This document shows, one piece after another, positions 15,622 through 27,936 of a stretch of DNA of 64,000 bases. Each line of letters begins with the position of its first letter. The stretch's first letter is position 1. The DNA is from Betaproteobacteria bacterium (GTDB taxonomy: Bacteria; Pseudomonadota; Gammaproteobacteria; Burkholderiales; UBA6910). Made by a program: the position numbers and the translations under genes. Location: assembly GCA_016183615.1 (NCBI GenBank), contig JACPEG010000032.1, positions 97,416 through 161,415 on the forward strand, given 5' to 3'. The notes under the pieces are model-generated. The model worked only from the letters and a program-made list of their open reading frames with translations, made no database searches and was not told the origin of the DNA.

Positions 15622-17451
15622 TCACTCGACGGTGACACTTTTGGCCAGATTGCGAGGTTTGTCCACGTCGGTGCCCTTCTGGAGCGCGGCGTGGTAGGCG
15701 AGGAGCTGGAGCGGGATCACGTGCAGGATGGGGGAAACCATGCCGGCGTGGTCGGTCATCTTGATGATGTGCACGCCCTCGGTTTCGTTGATATGGCTGT
15801 CCTGGTCGGCGAACACGTAGAGCTCGCCGCCGCGAGCGCGCACTTCCTGCAGGTTGGACTTGAGCTTTTCCAGCAGCGCGTCGTTGGGCGCGACCGCCAC
15901 CACCGGCATGTCCCGGTCCACCAGCGCCAGCGGGCCGTGCTTCAGCTCGCCCGCGGCGTAGGCCTCGGCGTGGATGTAGGAGATTTCCTTGAGCTTGAGC
16001 GCGCCTTCCATGGCGATCGGGAAGTGCATGCCGCGCCCGAGGAAAAGCGCGTGCTGTTTGGGCGCGAAGCGCTTCGACCAGCCGGCGATGCGGGGTTCGA
16101 GCTTGAGGATGTGGGAGAGCGCTTTGGGGAGATGCCGCAGCGCCGTGATGTGGTCCTGCTCCTGCTGAGGCGTGAGCCGGCCGCGCAGCTTGGCGAGCAC
16201 GAGGGTCAGCAGGAACAGCGCCGCCAGCTGGGTGGTGAAGGCCTTGGTGGAGGCGACCCCGATCTCGGGGCCGGCGCGGGTCAGAAAGCGCAGGTCCGAC
16301 TGGCGCACCAGGGCGCTCTCGGCGACGTTGCAGATGCACAGCGTGTGCCTGTGGCCGATGGCCTTGGCGTGGACCAGCGCCGCCAGGGTGTCCGCCGTCT
16401 CCCCCGACTGGGAGATGGTGACGAACAGCGCCTCGGGATTGGGCACGCTGTCGCGGTAGCGGTATTCGCTGGCGATTTCCACGTTGCAGGGAATCCCCGC
16501 CAGGGATTCGAGCCAGTAGCGCGCCACCAGTCCCGCGTGGTAGCTGGTGCCGCAGGCGACCAAGGTGACGGCGTTGACCTTGGAGAGGGCCTCGGCCGCG
16601 CCCACGCCGAACAGCTCCGGCGACAGGGCGGTCGCGCCGATCACCATCTCCAGGGTGGCGGCCACCGCCCCCGGCTGCTCGAAGATTTCCTTCTGCATGT
16701 AGTGGCGGTAGGGGCCCAGTTCCACCGCGTCGGCAGACAGCTTGCTCTCGTGCACCGGGCGCTCCACGGTCCGGCCTTCGGCGTCGCAGATGGTGAGGCT
16801 GTCGAGCTTGAGGTCGGCCACGTCGCCTTCTTCCAGGTAGATCATGCGGCGGGTGACCTGGAGCAGGGCGGAGGCGTCGGAGGCGGCGAAGTTCTCGCCT
16901 TCGCCCAGACCCAGTAGGAGCGGCGCGCCCTTGCGCGCCACCACCAGCCTGTCGGGCTGCTGCGCCGAAACGATGGCGATGGCGTAGGCGCCGTGGAGTT
17001 CTGCCACCGCCCGGCGGGTGGCCTGGAACAGGTCGGCGAATTTCTTGAAGTGCAGGTCCACCAGGTGGGCGATAACCTCGGTGTCGGTGTCGGAGACGAA
17101 CTCGTAGCCCACGCGCTTCAGGCGCTCGCGCATGACTTCGTGGTTTTCGATGATGCCGTTGTGCACCACCGCCAGGCCCTCGCCGGAGATGTGGGGATGG
17201 GCGTTCTTCTCGGAAGGCGCGCCGTGGGTGGCCCAGCGGGTGTGGGCGATGCCCAGGACGCCGTTGGTCTGGGCGCGCTCGGCCATGGCGGCGAGCTCGG
17301 CCACGCGCCCGACGCTGCGCAGCCGCCGCAGGCCGCCGTTGATCACCGCGATCCCGGCGGAGTCGTAGCCGCGGTATTCGAGCTTGCGCAGACCCTCGAG
17401 CAGGATGGGAACGACGTTACGCTTGGCGATGGCGCCGACGATGCCGCACAT
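15622..17451 (-). CDS. glmS: Glucosamine-fructose-6-phosphate aminotransferase (isomerizing)
   Basis: A 609-residue enzyme that makes glucosamine-6-phosphate from fructose-6-phosphate and glutamine, the first step toward UDP-GlcNAc. The N-terminal glutaminase opens [11 protein letters not shown] with the catalytic Cys after the initiator Met, then [10 protein letters not shown] and HTRWATHG. Two SIS sugar-binding domains follow ([30 protein letters not shown]), and the protein ends with the usual SVTVE. glmU, for the last steps of the pathway, lies upstream on the same strand, separated by a VapBC pair. Confidence 0.97.
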   Translation of the reverse strand: MCGIVGAIAKRNVVPILLEGLRKLEYRGYDSAGIAVINGGLRRLRSVGRVAELAAMAERAQTNGVLGIAHTRWATHGAPSEKNAHPHISGEGLAVVHNGIIENHEVMRERLKRVGYEFVSDTDTEVIAHLVDLHFKKFADLFQATRRAVAELHGAYAIAIVSAQQPDRLVVARKGAPLLLGLGEGENFAASDASALLQVTRRMIYLEEGDVADLKLDSLTICDAEGRTVERPVHESKLSADAVELGPYRHYMQKEIFEQPGAVAATLEMVIGATALSPELFGVGAAEALSKVNAVTLVACGTSYHAGLVARYWLESLAGIPCNVEIASEYRYRDSVPNPEALFVTISQSGETADTLAALVHAKAIGHRHTLCICNVAESALVRQSDLRFLTRAGPEIGVASTKAFTTQLAALFLLTLVLAKLRGRLTPQQEQDHITALRHLPKALSHILKLEPRIAGWSKRFAPKQHALFLGRGMHFPIAMEGALKLKEISYIHAEAYAAGELKHGPLALVDRDMPVVAVAPNDALLEKLKSNLQEVRARGGELYVFADQDSHINETEGVHIIKMTDHAGMVSPILHVIPLQLLAYHAALQKGTDVDKPRNLAKSVTVE

Positions 17452-17491
17452 GTCAGGAATCAGGCAAGAGTAATTTGTTCACGACCCGGAC

Positions 17492-17923
17492 CTACCTGGA
17501 CCGACGTTCAAAGGAACCCAAGCCCTTTACTAATTTACCGAGGCCGGCTTTTTTGCCCAGTTCGATCACGCGCAGGTCATCGGTCACCAATACCGAATTC
17601 TCCGACTCGGCGAGGGCCAGGTAGAAGCAATCGTAGGCCGGGTGGTCGAATCGTAGCGCCAGCTCCAGGGCGCGCGATGACAGGGACGCGGTCGGCGCCA
17701 AGCGGTCGAAGGACAGGGGCAGGATTCGCACGATGGCCTCGGCCTGCTCGCGGGAAATATCGCCGCGGCCGACCTTCTTCCAGGCCGTGTTGCAGGTTTC
17801 CGGAACGATCAGGTCGGGGGCGATGACGGGTTCACCCGAGGCGAGCACCGCTCGTGCTCCAGCGGAGCGCACCTCTTCCACGAACCACTTCACCGCCACG
17901 CTGGCATCGACGACCCAAGTCAC
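17492..17923 (-). CDS. PIN-domain ribonuclease toxin (VapC/FitB type)
   Basis: A 143-residue PIN protein: VVDASVAVKWFVEE (first aspartate), LIVPETCNTAWKK (glutamate), FDHPAYDCFYLALAE and VLVTDDLRV (C-terminal acids). It overlaps the upstream RHH antitoxin gene by 4 bases (ATGA at 17920-17923). The pair sits between glmU and glmS, splitting two genes of one pathway. It is unlike the other PIN gene at 14658 in sequence and partner type, so the two modules were acquired separately. Confidence 0.88.
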   Translation of the reverse strand: MTWVVDASVAVKWFVEEVRSAGARAVLASGEPVIAPDLIVPETCNTAWKKVGRGDISREQAEAIVRILPLSFDRLAPTASLSSRALELALRFDHPAYDCFYLALAESENSVLVTDDLRVIELGKKAGLGKLVKGLGSFERRSR

Positions 17924-18150
17924 CGGTCCCGATCCTCGCGCACCAGCGCCGTGGAGTCGCTTTGACGCTTGCGGGGAGTCATCGCCCTTATCTGGTCCGC
18001 GAGCGCCAAGCGCTCCTGCGGCCCCGGTCTGGCGGCCTCGGCAAGAATCCTGCGCAGCTCCTGCTCCAGCGAATTGCCGTGCAGCGTGGCTTTCGCCTTC
18101 AGCGCCGCGATCGTCTCGTCGTCAAGGTTTCGCACGATCACCTGTCCCAT
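17920..18150 (-). CDS. FitA-like ribbon-helix-helix antitoxin
   Basis: A 76-residue protein opening MGQVIVRNLDDETIAALKAKATLHGNSLEQELRRIL. This is a FitA/Arc-type ribbon-helix-helix in which VIVRNL is the DNA-contacting strand. The tail (ADQIRAMTPRKRQSDSTALVREDRDR) is the likely toxin-binding part. A strong GGAGG stands 6 bases before the ATG. The inverted repeat GCTATC-AAACAT-GATAGC lies just upstream and is a good operator candidate. Confidence 0.88.
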   Translation of the reverse strand: MGQVIVRNLDDETIAALKAKATLHGNSLEQELRRILAEAARPGPQERLALADQIRAMTPRKRQSDSTALVREDRDR

Positions 18151-18156
18151 GGTATA

Positions 18157-18185
18157 CCTCCTGTGATGCTATCAAACATGATAGC
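18157..18185 (-). promoter_or_regulatory. Ribosome-binding site and inverted-repeat operator of the FitAB-like pair
   Basis: GGAGG (minus strand, 18161-18157) precedes the antitoxin ATG. GCTATC/GATAGC arms at 18168-18173 and 18180-18185 are separated by 6 bases. This matches the way FitA-type proteins bind inverted repeats in their own promoter. Function is inferred. Confidence 0.55.
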
Positions 18186-18237
18186 GCCATGAGCCCATCG
18201 GATGCAACCCGGGTTGTCCTGGATTCCGGGGCACCGT

Positions 18238-19617
18238 TCACGTCTCTCCCTTTGGCTTTTTCACCGGCCGCTTCCAGCCGGGGACGGTGACCTGCTTGGC
18301 GCGGGAGAGGGTCAGCGCATCGGGGGGCGCTTCGCGGGTAATAGTGGAGCCGGCGCCGATCGTCGCCCCCTTGCGCACCGTGACCGGGGCCACGAGCTGG
18401 GTGTCGGAGCCGATGAAGACGTCATCCTCGATGATGGTGCGGTGCTTATTGATGCCGTCGTAGTTGCAGGTGATGGTGCCGGCGCCGATGTTGACGTTTT
18501 TTCCCACGGTGGTGTCGCCCACGTAGGCCAGGTGGTTGGCCTTGCTCCTGGCGCCCACCTGGCTTGCCTTCACTTCCACGAAGTTGCCGATGTGGACTTC
18601 CGCGTCGAGGCGGGTGCCGGGGCGGATCCGGGCGTAGGGACCGATGCGGCAGTCGCATCCGATCTCGGCGTCCTCGAGGTGGCTGAAGGGGTGAATCACC
18701 GTGCCGCTGTTCACGCTCACGTTCTTCAGCACGCAGTGGGCGCCCACGTGTACCTGGTCGCCGAGGCTCACCTTGCCCTCGAACACGCAGTTGACGTCGA
18801 TGGCGACGTCGCGCCCGCAGGCGAGGCTCCCGCGAACGTCGATGCGCGCCGGGTCGGCGAGGGTCACGCCCTGGTCGAGCAGACGGTAGGCCCACTGGGC
18901 CTGGTAGACGCGCTCGATCTGGGCGAGCTGGGCCTTGCTGTTCACCCCAAGCACCTCCCACGGGCCTTCGGGCTGCGCCGCCGCGACTTTGACTTTGTCC
19001 TTCACCGCAAGCGCGATGATGTCGGTGAGGTAGTACTCCTTCTGGGCGTTGTTCGTTTTCAGGCGCTTCAGCCACCCGGCAAGCCGCGCGGCGGGGATGG
19101 CCATGATGCCGGTGTTGATCTCGCGGATCTTGCGCTCGGCGGGCTTCGCGTCCTTCTGCTCGACGATTCTCACCACGTCGCCCTTTGCGTTGCGCACGAT
19201 GCGGCCGTAGCCGGTCGGGTCGTCGAGCTCCACCGTGAGAAGGGTGAGGGCCTTGTCGCCGTGGGCAAGTATTTTCTCCAGGGTTTCCCGCTTCACCAGC
19301 GGCACGTCGCCATAGAGGACGAGCGTTACGCCTTTGGGTTCCAGGTGCGGGAGCGCCTGCATCAGCGCGTGGCCCGTGCCAAGCTGGGGCTCCTGCTTCA
19401 CCCAGATGATGACCCCGTGGCCGCCCATGACCTTGGGCACCTCTTCGCCGCCGTGGCCGTACACCACGGATAGGGTCTTCGGGCGCAGCGCGCGGGCGGT
19501 TTCGATGACATGGGCGAGGAGCGGCCGGCCCGCCAGCGGGTGCAGCACCTTGGGGAGATTGGAGTGCATGCGGATGCCCTTGCCGGCGGCGAGGATCACC
19601 ACGTTGAGCGCGGTCAT
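18238..19617 (-). CDS. glmU: Bifunctional UDP-GlcNAc pyrophosphorylase / GlcN-1-P acetyltransferase
   Basis: A 459-residue enzyme from [17 protein letters not shown]. The N-terminal uridylyltransferase carries [26 protein letters not shown] and LYGDVPL. The C-terminal left-handed beta-helix carries [30 protein letters not shown] with the acetyltransferase residues. It makes UDP-GlcNAc for peptidoglycan and lipopolysaccharide. An in-frame extension upstream to 19728 reads through a terminator and a REP element and is rejected; homology fixes the ATG at 19617. It follows the ATP synthase operon on the same strand, a common betaproteobacterial order. Confidence 0.97.
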   Translation of the reverse strand: MTALNVVILAAGKGIRMHSNLPKVLHPLAGRPLLAHVIETARALRPKTLSVVYGHGGEEVPKVMGGHGVIIWVKQEPQLGTGHALMQALPHLEPKGVTLVLYGDVPLVKRETLEKILAHGDKALTLLTVELDDPTGYGRIVRNAKGDVVRIVEQKDAKPAERKIREINTGIMAIPAARLAGWLKRLKTNNAQKEYYLTDIIALAVKDKVKVAAAQPEGPWEVLGVNSKAQLAQIERVYQAQWAYRLLDQGVTLADPARIDVRGSLACGRDVAIDVNCVFEGKVSLGDQVHVGAHCVLKNVSVNSGTVIHPFSHLEDAEIGCDCRIGPYARIRPGTRLDAEVHIGNFVEVKASQVGARSKANHLAYVGDTTVGKNVNIGAGTITCNYDGINKHRTIIEDDVFIGSDTQLVAPVTVRKGATIGAGSTITREAPPDALTLSRAKQVTVPGWKRPVKKPKGET

Positions 19618-19650
19618 AACGGATGCGATGCGGGGTGCGACAAAACGCCA

Positions 19651-19684
19651 AGTATAAAACAAGAAAGGCAGCCGAAGCTGCCTT
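19651..19684 (-). terminator. Rho-independent terminator after the ATP synthase operon
   Basis: Minus-strand hairpin AAGGCAGC-TTCG-GCTGCCTT (19684-19665) with a stable UUCG-type loop, followed by TCTTGTTTTATACT. It lies between atpC and glmU and would separate the two transcripts. Confidence 0.8.
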
Positions 19685-19714
19685 GGTGGGTTCGCGGTAC
19701 CCGTGGAGCGGGGC

Positions 19715-19793
19715 AGGAGCGAATTCATTCGCGACCTCTGTCGGGGATGAATCCCCTCCTACAAGCAGATGTAGGAGCGAATTTATTCGCGAC
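19715..19793. repeat. REP-like palindromic repeats (three units)
   Basis: Three units lie in alternating orientation: AGGAGCGAATTCATTCGCGA, then GGGGATGAATCCCCTCCTAC, then GTAGGAGCGAATTTATTCGC. The same family forms a larger cluster at 43342-43520. Each unit is a short palindrome, and the group occupies the atpC-glmU spacer. Confidence 0.85.
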
Positions 19794-19809
19794 CCGGGCG
19801 GGCCGCGCT

Positions 19810-20235
19810 TTAGCGCCGGGTCTTGCGCAGCTTCTGGATGGCCTGGAGCTGGGCGATGGCTTCCGCCAGTTCCGCCTGGGCCCGGGCGTAGTCGATCTTG
19901 GAGGTCTGGTCCTTCATGGCCTCCTCGGCCCGGCGCTTGGCTTCCAGCGCCTTGGCCTCGTCGAGGTCCGCGCCACGCACCGCGGTGTCGGCCAGGATCG
20001 TCACCACGTCCGGCTGCACCTCCAGGATGCCGCCTGAGACGAACACCAGCTCTTCCTCGTCCTGCAGCGGCACCTTGATCCGCACCGAGCCGGGCTTGAT
20101 GCGGGTGAGCAGCGGGGTGTGGTGGGGATAGATGCCCAGCTCGCCCACCTCGCCCGGGGCCACCAGAAACTCGGCGGCGCCCGAGTAGATCTGCTCCTCG
20201 GCGCTCACGACATCGACATGAAAGACCGTACCCAT
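19810..20235 (-). CDS. atpC: ATP synthase epsilon subunit
   Basis: A 141-residue protein, [49 protein letters not shown]. This is the standard epsilon beta-sandwich, followed by the helical hairpin ([19 protein letters not shown]...). Epsilon sits on the central stalk of F1 and restrains ATP hydrolysis. It is the last gene of the operon. The spacer to atpD contains a heptamer array that begins at the atpD stop codon. Confidence 0.95.
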   Translation of the reverse strand: MGTVFHVDVVSAEEQIYSGAAEFLVAPGEVGELGIYPHHTPLLTRIKPGSVRIKVPLQDEEELVFVSGGILEVQPDVVTILADTAVRGADLDEAKALEAKRRAEEAMKDQTSKIDYARAQAELAEAIAQLQAIQKLRKTRR

Positions 20236-20252
20236 GATCTGTTCCTAATCCG

Positions 20253-20298
20253 CGGTTAACCGTTCACTGTTTACTGTTTACCGTTCACCGTTTACCGC

Positions 20299-20301
<3 letters not shown>
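20253..20301 (-). repeat. Heptamer array with stop codons in all frames, starting at the atpD stop
   Basis: Seven consecutive 7-base units on the minus strand: TAAGCGG, TAAACGG, TGAACGG, TAAACAG, TAAACAG, TGAACGG, TTAACCG. The first TAA is the atpD stop codon. Most units begin TAA or TGA, and the 7-base spacing moves each stop by one frame. The 19-base start TAAGCGGTAAACGGTGAAC recurs, inverted, in the pgk-fba spacer. Confidence 0.85.
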
Positions 20302-21701
<1,400 letters not shown>

Positions 21702-21722
21702 CTAGATAGCGATTTGAATTCG

Positions 21723-22592
21723 TTAAACTGCGGCGGCGCCGCCGACAATCTCGGACAGCTCCTTGGTGATGGCAGCCTGCCGGGTCTTGTTGTAGATCAG
21801 CGTCAGCTCGTCGATCACCTTGCCGGCGTTGTCGGAGGCGGACTTCATGGCTACCATCCGCGCCGACTGCTCGGAGGCGATGTTCTCCGCCACCGCCTGG
21901 TAGATGAGCGCTTCCACGTAGCGCACCATCACTTCGTCGATTACCTTCTTGGCCTCGGGCTCGTAGAGGTAGTCCCAGAGGCCGGTCTGGCCGGTATCCT
22001 TGAAGCGCTCGCCGGGCAGCGGCAGCAGTTGCTCCATCACCGGCTCCTGCTTCATGGTGTTGATGAAGCGGGTGTAGAAAATGTAGAGCTGGTCGAAGCG
22101 GTCCTCGGCGAAGCCGTCGAGCATGATCTTCACGGCGCCGATGAGCTTTGCCAGGTGCGGCGTGTCACCCAGGCCGGTGACGTGGGACACCACGCCGGCC
22201 CCCACGCGCTGCATGAAGTTGAAGCCCTTGTTGCCGATGGCGCAGACCTCGATGCTCTCGCCCTGGCCTTCCCACTCCTTCATCCTGGCGAGCGCCATGC
22301 GCAGCACGTTGGTATTGAGCGCGCCGCACAGGCCCTTGTCGGAGGTGATGACGATGATGCCGACCCGCTTCACGCTGTCGCGCTGGATGAGGAAGGGGTG
22401 GCGGTATTCGACCGTCGCCCGGCTCATGTGCCCGACCACGCGGCGGATGCGCTCGCCGTAGGGACGCGCGTGCTTCATGCGGTCCTGGGCCTTCCTCATC
22501 TTGGAGGCGGCCACCATCTCCATGGCCTTGGTGATCTTCTGCGTATTTTTTACGCTTTTGATCTTGTTTCGGATTTCGCGGGAGCCGGCCAT
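21723..22592 (-). CDS. atpG: ATP synthase gamma subunit
   Basis: A 289-residue protein, [36 protein letters not shown]. This is the N-terminal half of the central-stalk coiled coil; the C-terminal half is [39 protein letters not shown]. The domain between carries [12 protein letters not shown]. Gamma rotates within the alpha3beta3 ring and couples proton flow to synthesis. Length and ends are normal. It lies between atpA and atpD with short spacers. Confidence 0.97.
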   Translation of the reverse strand: MAGSREIRNKIKSVKNTQKITKAMEMVAASKMRKAQDRMKHARPYGERIRRVVGHMSRATVEYRHPFLIQRDSVKRVGIIVITSDKGLCGALNTNVLRMALARMKEWEGQGESIEVCAIGNKGFNFMQRVGAGVVSHVTGLGDTPHLAKLIGAVKIMLDGFAEDRFDQLYIFYTRFINTMKQEPVMEQLLPLPGERFKDTGQTGLWDYLYEPEAKKVIDEVMVRYVEALIYQAVAENIASEQSARMVAMKSASDNAGKVIDELTLIYNKTRQAAITKELSEIVGGAAAV

Positions 22593-22610
22593 TGCAGGGT
22601 TCCTGGCTGA

Positions 22611-24152
22611 TCAGTACGCGCCGCTCTTCTTGAAGTCCTCGATGGCGGCCGCCAGTTCCTTCTCGGCGTCCGCATCCAGGTCCTTGGTGCCGGCAACCTT
22701 GTCGATGAGCGCCTTGTACTTGGTCTTCAGGAAGGAGCGCATGGCGGACTCCACGGCCAGCGCCTTCTTCACCTCGACGTCGTCGAAGTAGCCCTTGTTC
22801 ACCGCGAACAGGGTAACGGCCTGGTCGACCACGGAGAGCGGCGAGTACTGGGGCTGCTTCATGAGCTCGGTCACCATGCGGCCGCGGTCGAGCTGCTTGC
22901 GGGTGGTCTCGTCGAGATCGGAGGCGAACTGGGCGAAGGCCGCGAGCTCCCGATACTGGGCGAGCGCCAGGCGCACGCCGCCGCCCAGCTTCTTGATGAC
23001 CTTGGTCTGGGCCGCGCCCCCCACCCGCGACACCGAGATGCCGGCGTTGATGGCGGGCCGGATGCCGGCATTGAACAGGTCGGTCTCCAGGAAGATCTGG
23101 CCGTCGGTGATGGAAATCACGTTGGTCGGCACGAAGGCGGTCACGTCGCCGGCCTGGGTTTCGATCACCGGCAGCGCCGTGAGCGAGCCGGTCTTGCCCT
23201 TGACCGCGCCCTTGGTGAAGCGCTCCACGTACGCCTCGTTGACGCGCGCGGCGCGCTCCAGCAGGCGCGAGTGCAGGTAGAACACGTCGCCGGGATAGGC
23301 TTCGCGGCCCGGGGGGCGGCGCAGCAGCAGGGAGATCTGGCGATAGGCCCAGGCCTGCTTGGTGAGGTCGTCGTAAATGATCAGCGCGTCCTGGCCGCGG
23401 TCGCGGAAGTACTCGCCCATGGTGCAGCCGGAGTAGGCGGCGAGGTACTGCAGGGCGGCGGACTCGGAGGCGGAGGCGGCGACGATGATGGTGTACTCCA
23501 TCGCGCCGAACTCTTCGAGCTTGCGCACCACGTTGGCGATGGTGGAGGCCTTCTGGCCGATCGCGACGTAGATGCAGATCAGGTTCTCGCCCTTCTGGTT
23601 GATGATGGTGTCCACGGCAAGCGCGGTCTTGCCGGTCTGGCGGTCGCCGATGATGAGCTCGCGCTGGCCGCGGCCGATGGGCACCATGGCATCGATCGAC
23701 TTCAGCCCGGTCTGCACCGGCTGGGACACGGACTTGCGCCAGATCACGCCCGGGGCCACCTTCTCGATCACGTCGGTTTCCTTGGCGTTGATCGGGCCCT
23801 TGCCGTCGATCGGCTCGCCCAGCGCGTTCACCACGCGCCCGATGAGCTCGGGGCCGACCGGCACTTCCAGAATGCGGCCGGTGCACTTCACCGTGTCGCC
23901 TTCCCGGATGTGCTCGTACTCGCCCATCACCACCGCGCCTACCGAGTCGCGCTCCAGGTTAAGCGCGAGGCCGAAGGTGTTGCGGGGGAATTCCAGCATC
24001 TCGCCCTGCATCACGTCCGCCAGCCCGTGGATGCGCACGATGCCGTCGGTGACCGACACCACCGTGCCCTGAGTCTTGAGCTCGGCGCTCACCGCGAGGT
24101 TCTGGATCCTGCTCTTTATGAGCTCGCTGATTTCCGAAGGATTAAGCTGCAT
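22611..24152 (-). CDS. atpA: ATP synthase alpha subunit
   Basis: A 513-residue protein, [19 protein letters not shown]. Walker A reads [11 protein letters not shown] near residue 170. The alpha signature [17 protein letters not shown] and the nucleotide-contacting region [32 protein letters not shown] are complete. Alpha forms the non-catalytic sites of F1. The gene is intact and sits 38 bases after atpH, so the frame damage in atpD is local. Confidence 0.97.
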   Translation of the reverse strand: MQLNPSEISELIKSRIQNLAVSAELKTQGTVVSVTDGIVRIHGLADVMQGEMLEFPRNTFGLALNLERDSVGAVVMGEYEHIREGDTVKCTGRILEVPVGPELIGRVVNALGEPIDGKGPINAKETDVIEKVAPGVIWRKSVSQPVQTGLKSIDAMVPIGRGQRELIIGDRQTGKTALAVDTIINQKGENLICIYVAIGQKASTIANVVRKLEEFGAMEYTIIVAASASESAALQYLAAYSGCTMGEYFRDRGQDALIIYDDLTKQAWAYRQISLLLRRPPGREAYPGDVFYLHSRLLERAARVNEAYVERFTKGAVKGKTGSLTALPVIETQAGDVTAFVPTNVISITDGQIFLETDLFNAGIRPAINAGISVSRVGGAAQTKVIKKLGGGVRLALAQYRELAAFAQFASDLDETTRKQLDRGRMVTELMKQPQYSPLSVVDQAVTLFAVNKGYFDDVEVKKALAVESAMRSFLKTKYKALIDKVAGTKDLDADAEKELAAAIEDFKKSGAY

Positions 24153-24191
24153 GATCGCTCCTGAGTCTTCGAATCTGTCGGAGGCCGGCCG

Positions 24192-24728
24192 CTACTTCTG
24201 CAAGGCCACGGCCATGGCCTCGAGCTGGGCCCGCACCGAGGCGTCCACCACCTCGTCGCCCACTTCCACCTTGACCCCGCCGATGAGTTCCCGGTCCACT
24301 TCCACCTTGGCCTCGATCCGGCTCGCGAACCGCTTCTCGAGCTGCGAAACGAGGGTCTTGAGCTCCGCACCATCCATGGGAAAGGCGGAGACGATGCGGG
24401 CTTCCCTGACGCCTTCCTGGGCCGCCTTCAGCTCCTCATACAGCTCCACGATGTGGGGGAGCAGAGGCAGGCGGCGGTTCTCCACCAGCACCAGGATCAG
24501 GTTGCGCGCCTCGCCCGGGATCCCGTCGCCGCAGATGCCGAGGAACAGATCGCCCACCTGCCCGGCAGTCACGTTGGGATCGCCGATCAGCCGCTGCATG
24601 GTGGGGTCGGCCGCGACCCGGGCGATGAACGCCAGGGTCTCGGACCAGGCGGCAAGCGCGTTCTGGTCCTTGGCGAGACGGAATGACGCCTCGGCGTAGG
24701 GGCGCGCGATGGTCAGGGCTTCGGCCAT
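24192..24728 (-). CDS. atpH: ATP synthase delta subunit
   Basis: A 178-residue protein, MAEALTIARPYAEASFRLA, with the delta/OSCP fold and the C-terminal signature VEVDRELIGGVKVEVGDEVVDASVRAQLEAM. Delta joins the peripheral stalk to the top of F1. It starts 3 bases after the atpF stop, so the two are probably coupled. Confidence 0.96.
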   Translation of the reverse strand: MAEALTIARPYAEASFRLAKDQNALAAWSETLAFIARVAADPTMQRLIGDPNVTAGQVGDLFLGICGDGIPGEARNLILVLVENRRLPLLPHIVELYEELKAAQEGVREARIVSAFPMDGAELKTLVSQLEKRFASRIEAKVEVDRELIGGVKVEVGDEVVDASVRAQLEAMAVALQK

Positions 24729-24731
24729 GGC

Positions 24732-25202
24732 TTAGAGCTGGGCCTGGATCGAGGAGAGGATGTCGGCGTGGGCCTTGGCATCCACTTCCCGGCGCAGGAT
24801 CTTCTCGGCGCCGGCGACGGCGAGCGCCGCCACCTGCAGCCGCAGGTTTTCCCGGGCCCGGTTCACCTCCTGGTCGATCTCCGCCTTGGCGGCAACCACC
24901 AGGCGCTCGCCCTCGGTCTTGGCGGAAGCCTTCGCCTCGTCGACCATCACGGCGGCGCGCTTCTCGGCCTGGGCCATGATCTCCTGGGCCTGATGCTTGG
25001 CCTCGCGCAGCACTTCCGCGGCGCGCTTGCCCGCGAGCTCCAGCTCGTGCTTGCCGCGCTCGGCGGCGGCCAGACCGTCGGCGATCTCCTTCTGCCGCGC
25101 CTCGATGGCGCGGATCATGAACGGCCAGACGAAGCGGACCGTGAACCAGATGAAGATCCCGAAGGCGATGGCCTGCGAGAACAGGGTGAAATTGATATTC
25201 AT
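24732..25202 (-). CDS. atpF: ATP synthase subunit b
   Basis: A 156-residue protein with one N-terminal membrane segment ([32 protein letters not shown]) followed by a long charged helix ([34 protein letters not shown]). This is the peripheral stalk that holds F1 still against the rotor. Normal length. Located between atpE and atpH in the standard order. Confidence 0.96.
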   Translation of the reverse strand: MNINFTLFSQAIAFGIFIWFTVRFVWPFMIRAIEARQKEIADGLAAAERGKHELELAGKRAAEVLREAKHQAQEIMAQAEKRAAVMVDEAKASAKTEGERLVVAAKAEIDQEVNRARENLRLQVAALAVAGAEKILRREVDAKAHADILSSIQAQL

Positions 25203-25238
25203 GGAAACCCTCCAGCGGGTCTTAGCCGGCGCTGGCCG

Positions 25239-25547
<309 letters not shown>

Positions 25548-25559
25548 TTAAACGGGAAA

Positions 25560-26769
<1,210 letters not shown>

Positions 26770-26790
26770 AGCGGCTCGGGTTCTGCGAGT

Positions 26791-26895
26791 TCACCGGGTG
26801 TTCCGGTGAGCCGCCGGTATCGAGGCTGCGGTGCCTGCGGAGGATTCCTCCTGCTGCTCCCGGTACACCGCGCCGCTTTTGCAGCTGTCCTGCAT
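26791..26895 (-). other. Possible 34-codon leader reading frame of the atp operon
   Basis: The ATG at 26895 lies at the foot of the leader hairpin and opens a frame MQDSCKSGAVYREQQEESSA... that ends TGA at 26793-26791, 22 bases before atpI. No clear ribosome-binding site is visible, because the GGGGCC just upstream is inside the hairpin. It may be chance. The rest of the 312-base spacer (26770-27081) holds the promoter, the hairpin and a GGAGGA-T-TCCTCC inverted repeat near 26840. Confidence 0.25.
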
Positions 26896-26952
26896 TTTTC
26901 GGCCCCTCGGGCCGAAAAATTAAATTTTATTATGTGCCTATTAATGCGTCAA
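26895..26952 (-). promoter_or_regulatory. Promoter of the atp operon with a stem-loop at the transcript start
   Basis: The minus strand carries TTGACG (26952-26947), a 17-bp spacer and TAAAAT (26929-26924). A perfect 11-bp stem TTTTTCGGCCC-GAG-GGGCCGAAAAA fills 26919-26895, so the mRNA would begin at or just before this hairpin. The stem has no U-rich tail on this strand, so a 5' stabilising or regulatory structure fits better than a terminator. Confidence 0.7.
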
Positions 26953-27081
26953 TCCGAATTTGCACGTATTTTCGGGGAGCACCATCAGGGAATGCCGAAA
27001 ATATATGAAAAAACATGGTATTGTGTATGCGGCTGAATTGATGCGCCGCACCATAAGGAGGCTGAAGGCTAGTCGTCGCCG

Positions 27082-27921
27082 TTATTTGATGCGGCCCAGG
27101 ATGCCGTCCAGCTGATCCAGGCTTGAGTAAGTAATTACTATCTTGCCATAGCCCTTCTTTCCAGGCTTTATCGTTACGCCCGCTCCGAGTTTGGCGGATA
27201 ATTCCTCCTGCAGCCGCAGCAGGTCGCGGCTGGCGCGGAGATGACGCCTCACCGGGGGGTGTTCGATGCGCTGCACCAAGCGCTCGGTTTCCCGCACCGA
27301 CAGGCCGCGGGCAGCCACCATGTGGGCGGTCTCGATCTGCTTCGCCGACGACAGGGCGAGCAGAGCGCGGGCGTGCCCCATGTCGATCCTGCTTTCCATC
27401 AGCAGGTCCTGCACCGGTGGCGCGAGATTGAGCAGCCGCAGCAGGTTCGACACCCCGCTGCGCGAGTAGCCTACCGCCTGGGCCGCATTCTGGTGAGTCA
27501 TGTGGAATTCGCCGATAAGCCGCTGAATGCCCGCCGCCGCCTCCAGCGGATTCAGGTCTTCGCGCTGGATGTTTTCGATCAGCGCCATGGCCAGGGCCGC
27601 TTCGTCGGGGACTTCGCGCACCAGCGCCGGCACGTCGTTCAGGCCCGCCATCCGCGCCGCCCGCCAGCGCCGCTCGCCGGCGATGATCTCGTAGCGGCCA
27701 TCGGCCACCGGGCGCACCAGGATCGGCTGCATGATGCCCTGGGCCTTGATGGACTCGGCCAGCTCGCCCAGGGATTCCTGATCCATCCGGGTGCGCGGCT
27801 GGTACTTCCCCGGCTGCACCAAGGCCACGCTGAGCGTCTGCAGTGTCTCCTTGACGGCGGTTTCGTTGCCGCTCGACAGGAGGGCATCCAGCCCCCGCCC
27901 CAATCCTCTCAGCTTGGCCAC
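27082..27921 (-). CDS. parB: Chromosome partitioning protein ParB
   Basis: A 279-residue protein starting at GTG (27921), with AAGGAGGAGAAC in front. The N-terminal CTPase domain has YQPRTRMDQESLGELAESI, GERRWRAAR and ENIQREDLNPLEAA. The helix-turn-helix VGYSRSGVSNLLRLLNL reads parS, and the C-terminal LDQLDGILGRI dimerises. ParB loads at parS and spreads as a CTP clamp. It follows parA by 15 bases. A perfect parS lies 3.7 kb away at 31600-31615. Confidence 0.97.
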   Translation of the reverse strand: MAKLRGLGRGLDALLSSGNETAVKETLQTLSVALVQPGKYQPRTRMDQESLGELAESIKAQGIMQPILVRPVADGRYEIIAGERRWRAARMAGLNDVPALVREVPDEAALAMALIENIQREDLNPLEAAAGIQRLIGEFHMTHQNAAQAVGYSRSGVSNLLRLLNLAPPVQDLLMESRIDMGHARALLALSSAKQIETAHMVAARGLSVRETERLVQRIEHPPVRRHLRASRDLLRLQEELSAKLGAGVTIKPGKKGYGKIVITYSSLDQLDGILGRIK

Positions 27922-27936
27922 GTTCTCCTCCTTTGC

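Noticed and set aside
26895..26919. The TTTTTCGGCCC hairpin considered as a terminator for parAB.
   Set aside because: On the parAB strand no U-rich tract follows the stem, and the stem sits directly after a good promoter for the atp operon. A role as a 5' structure is more likely.
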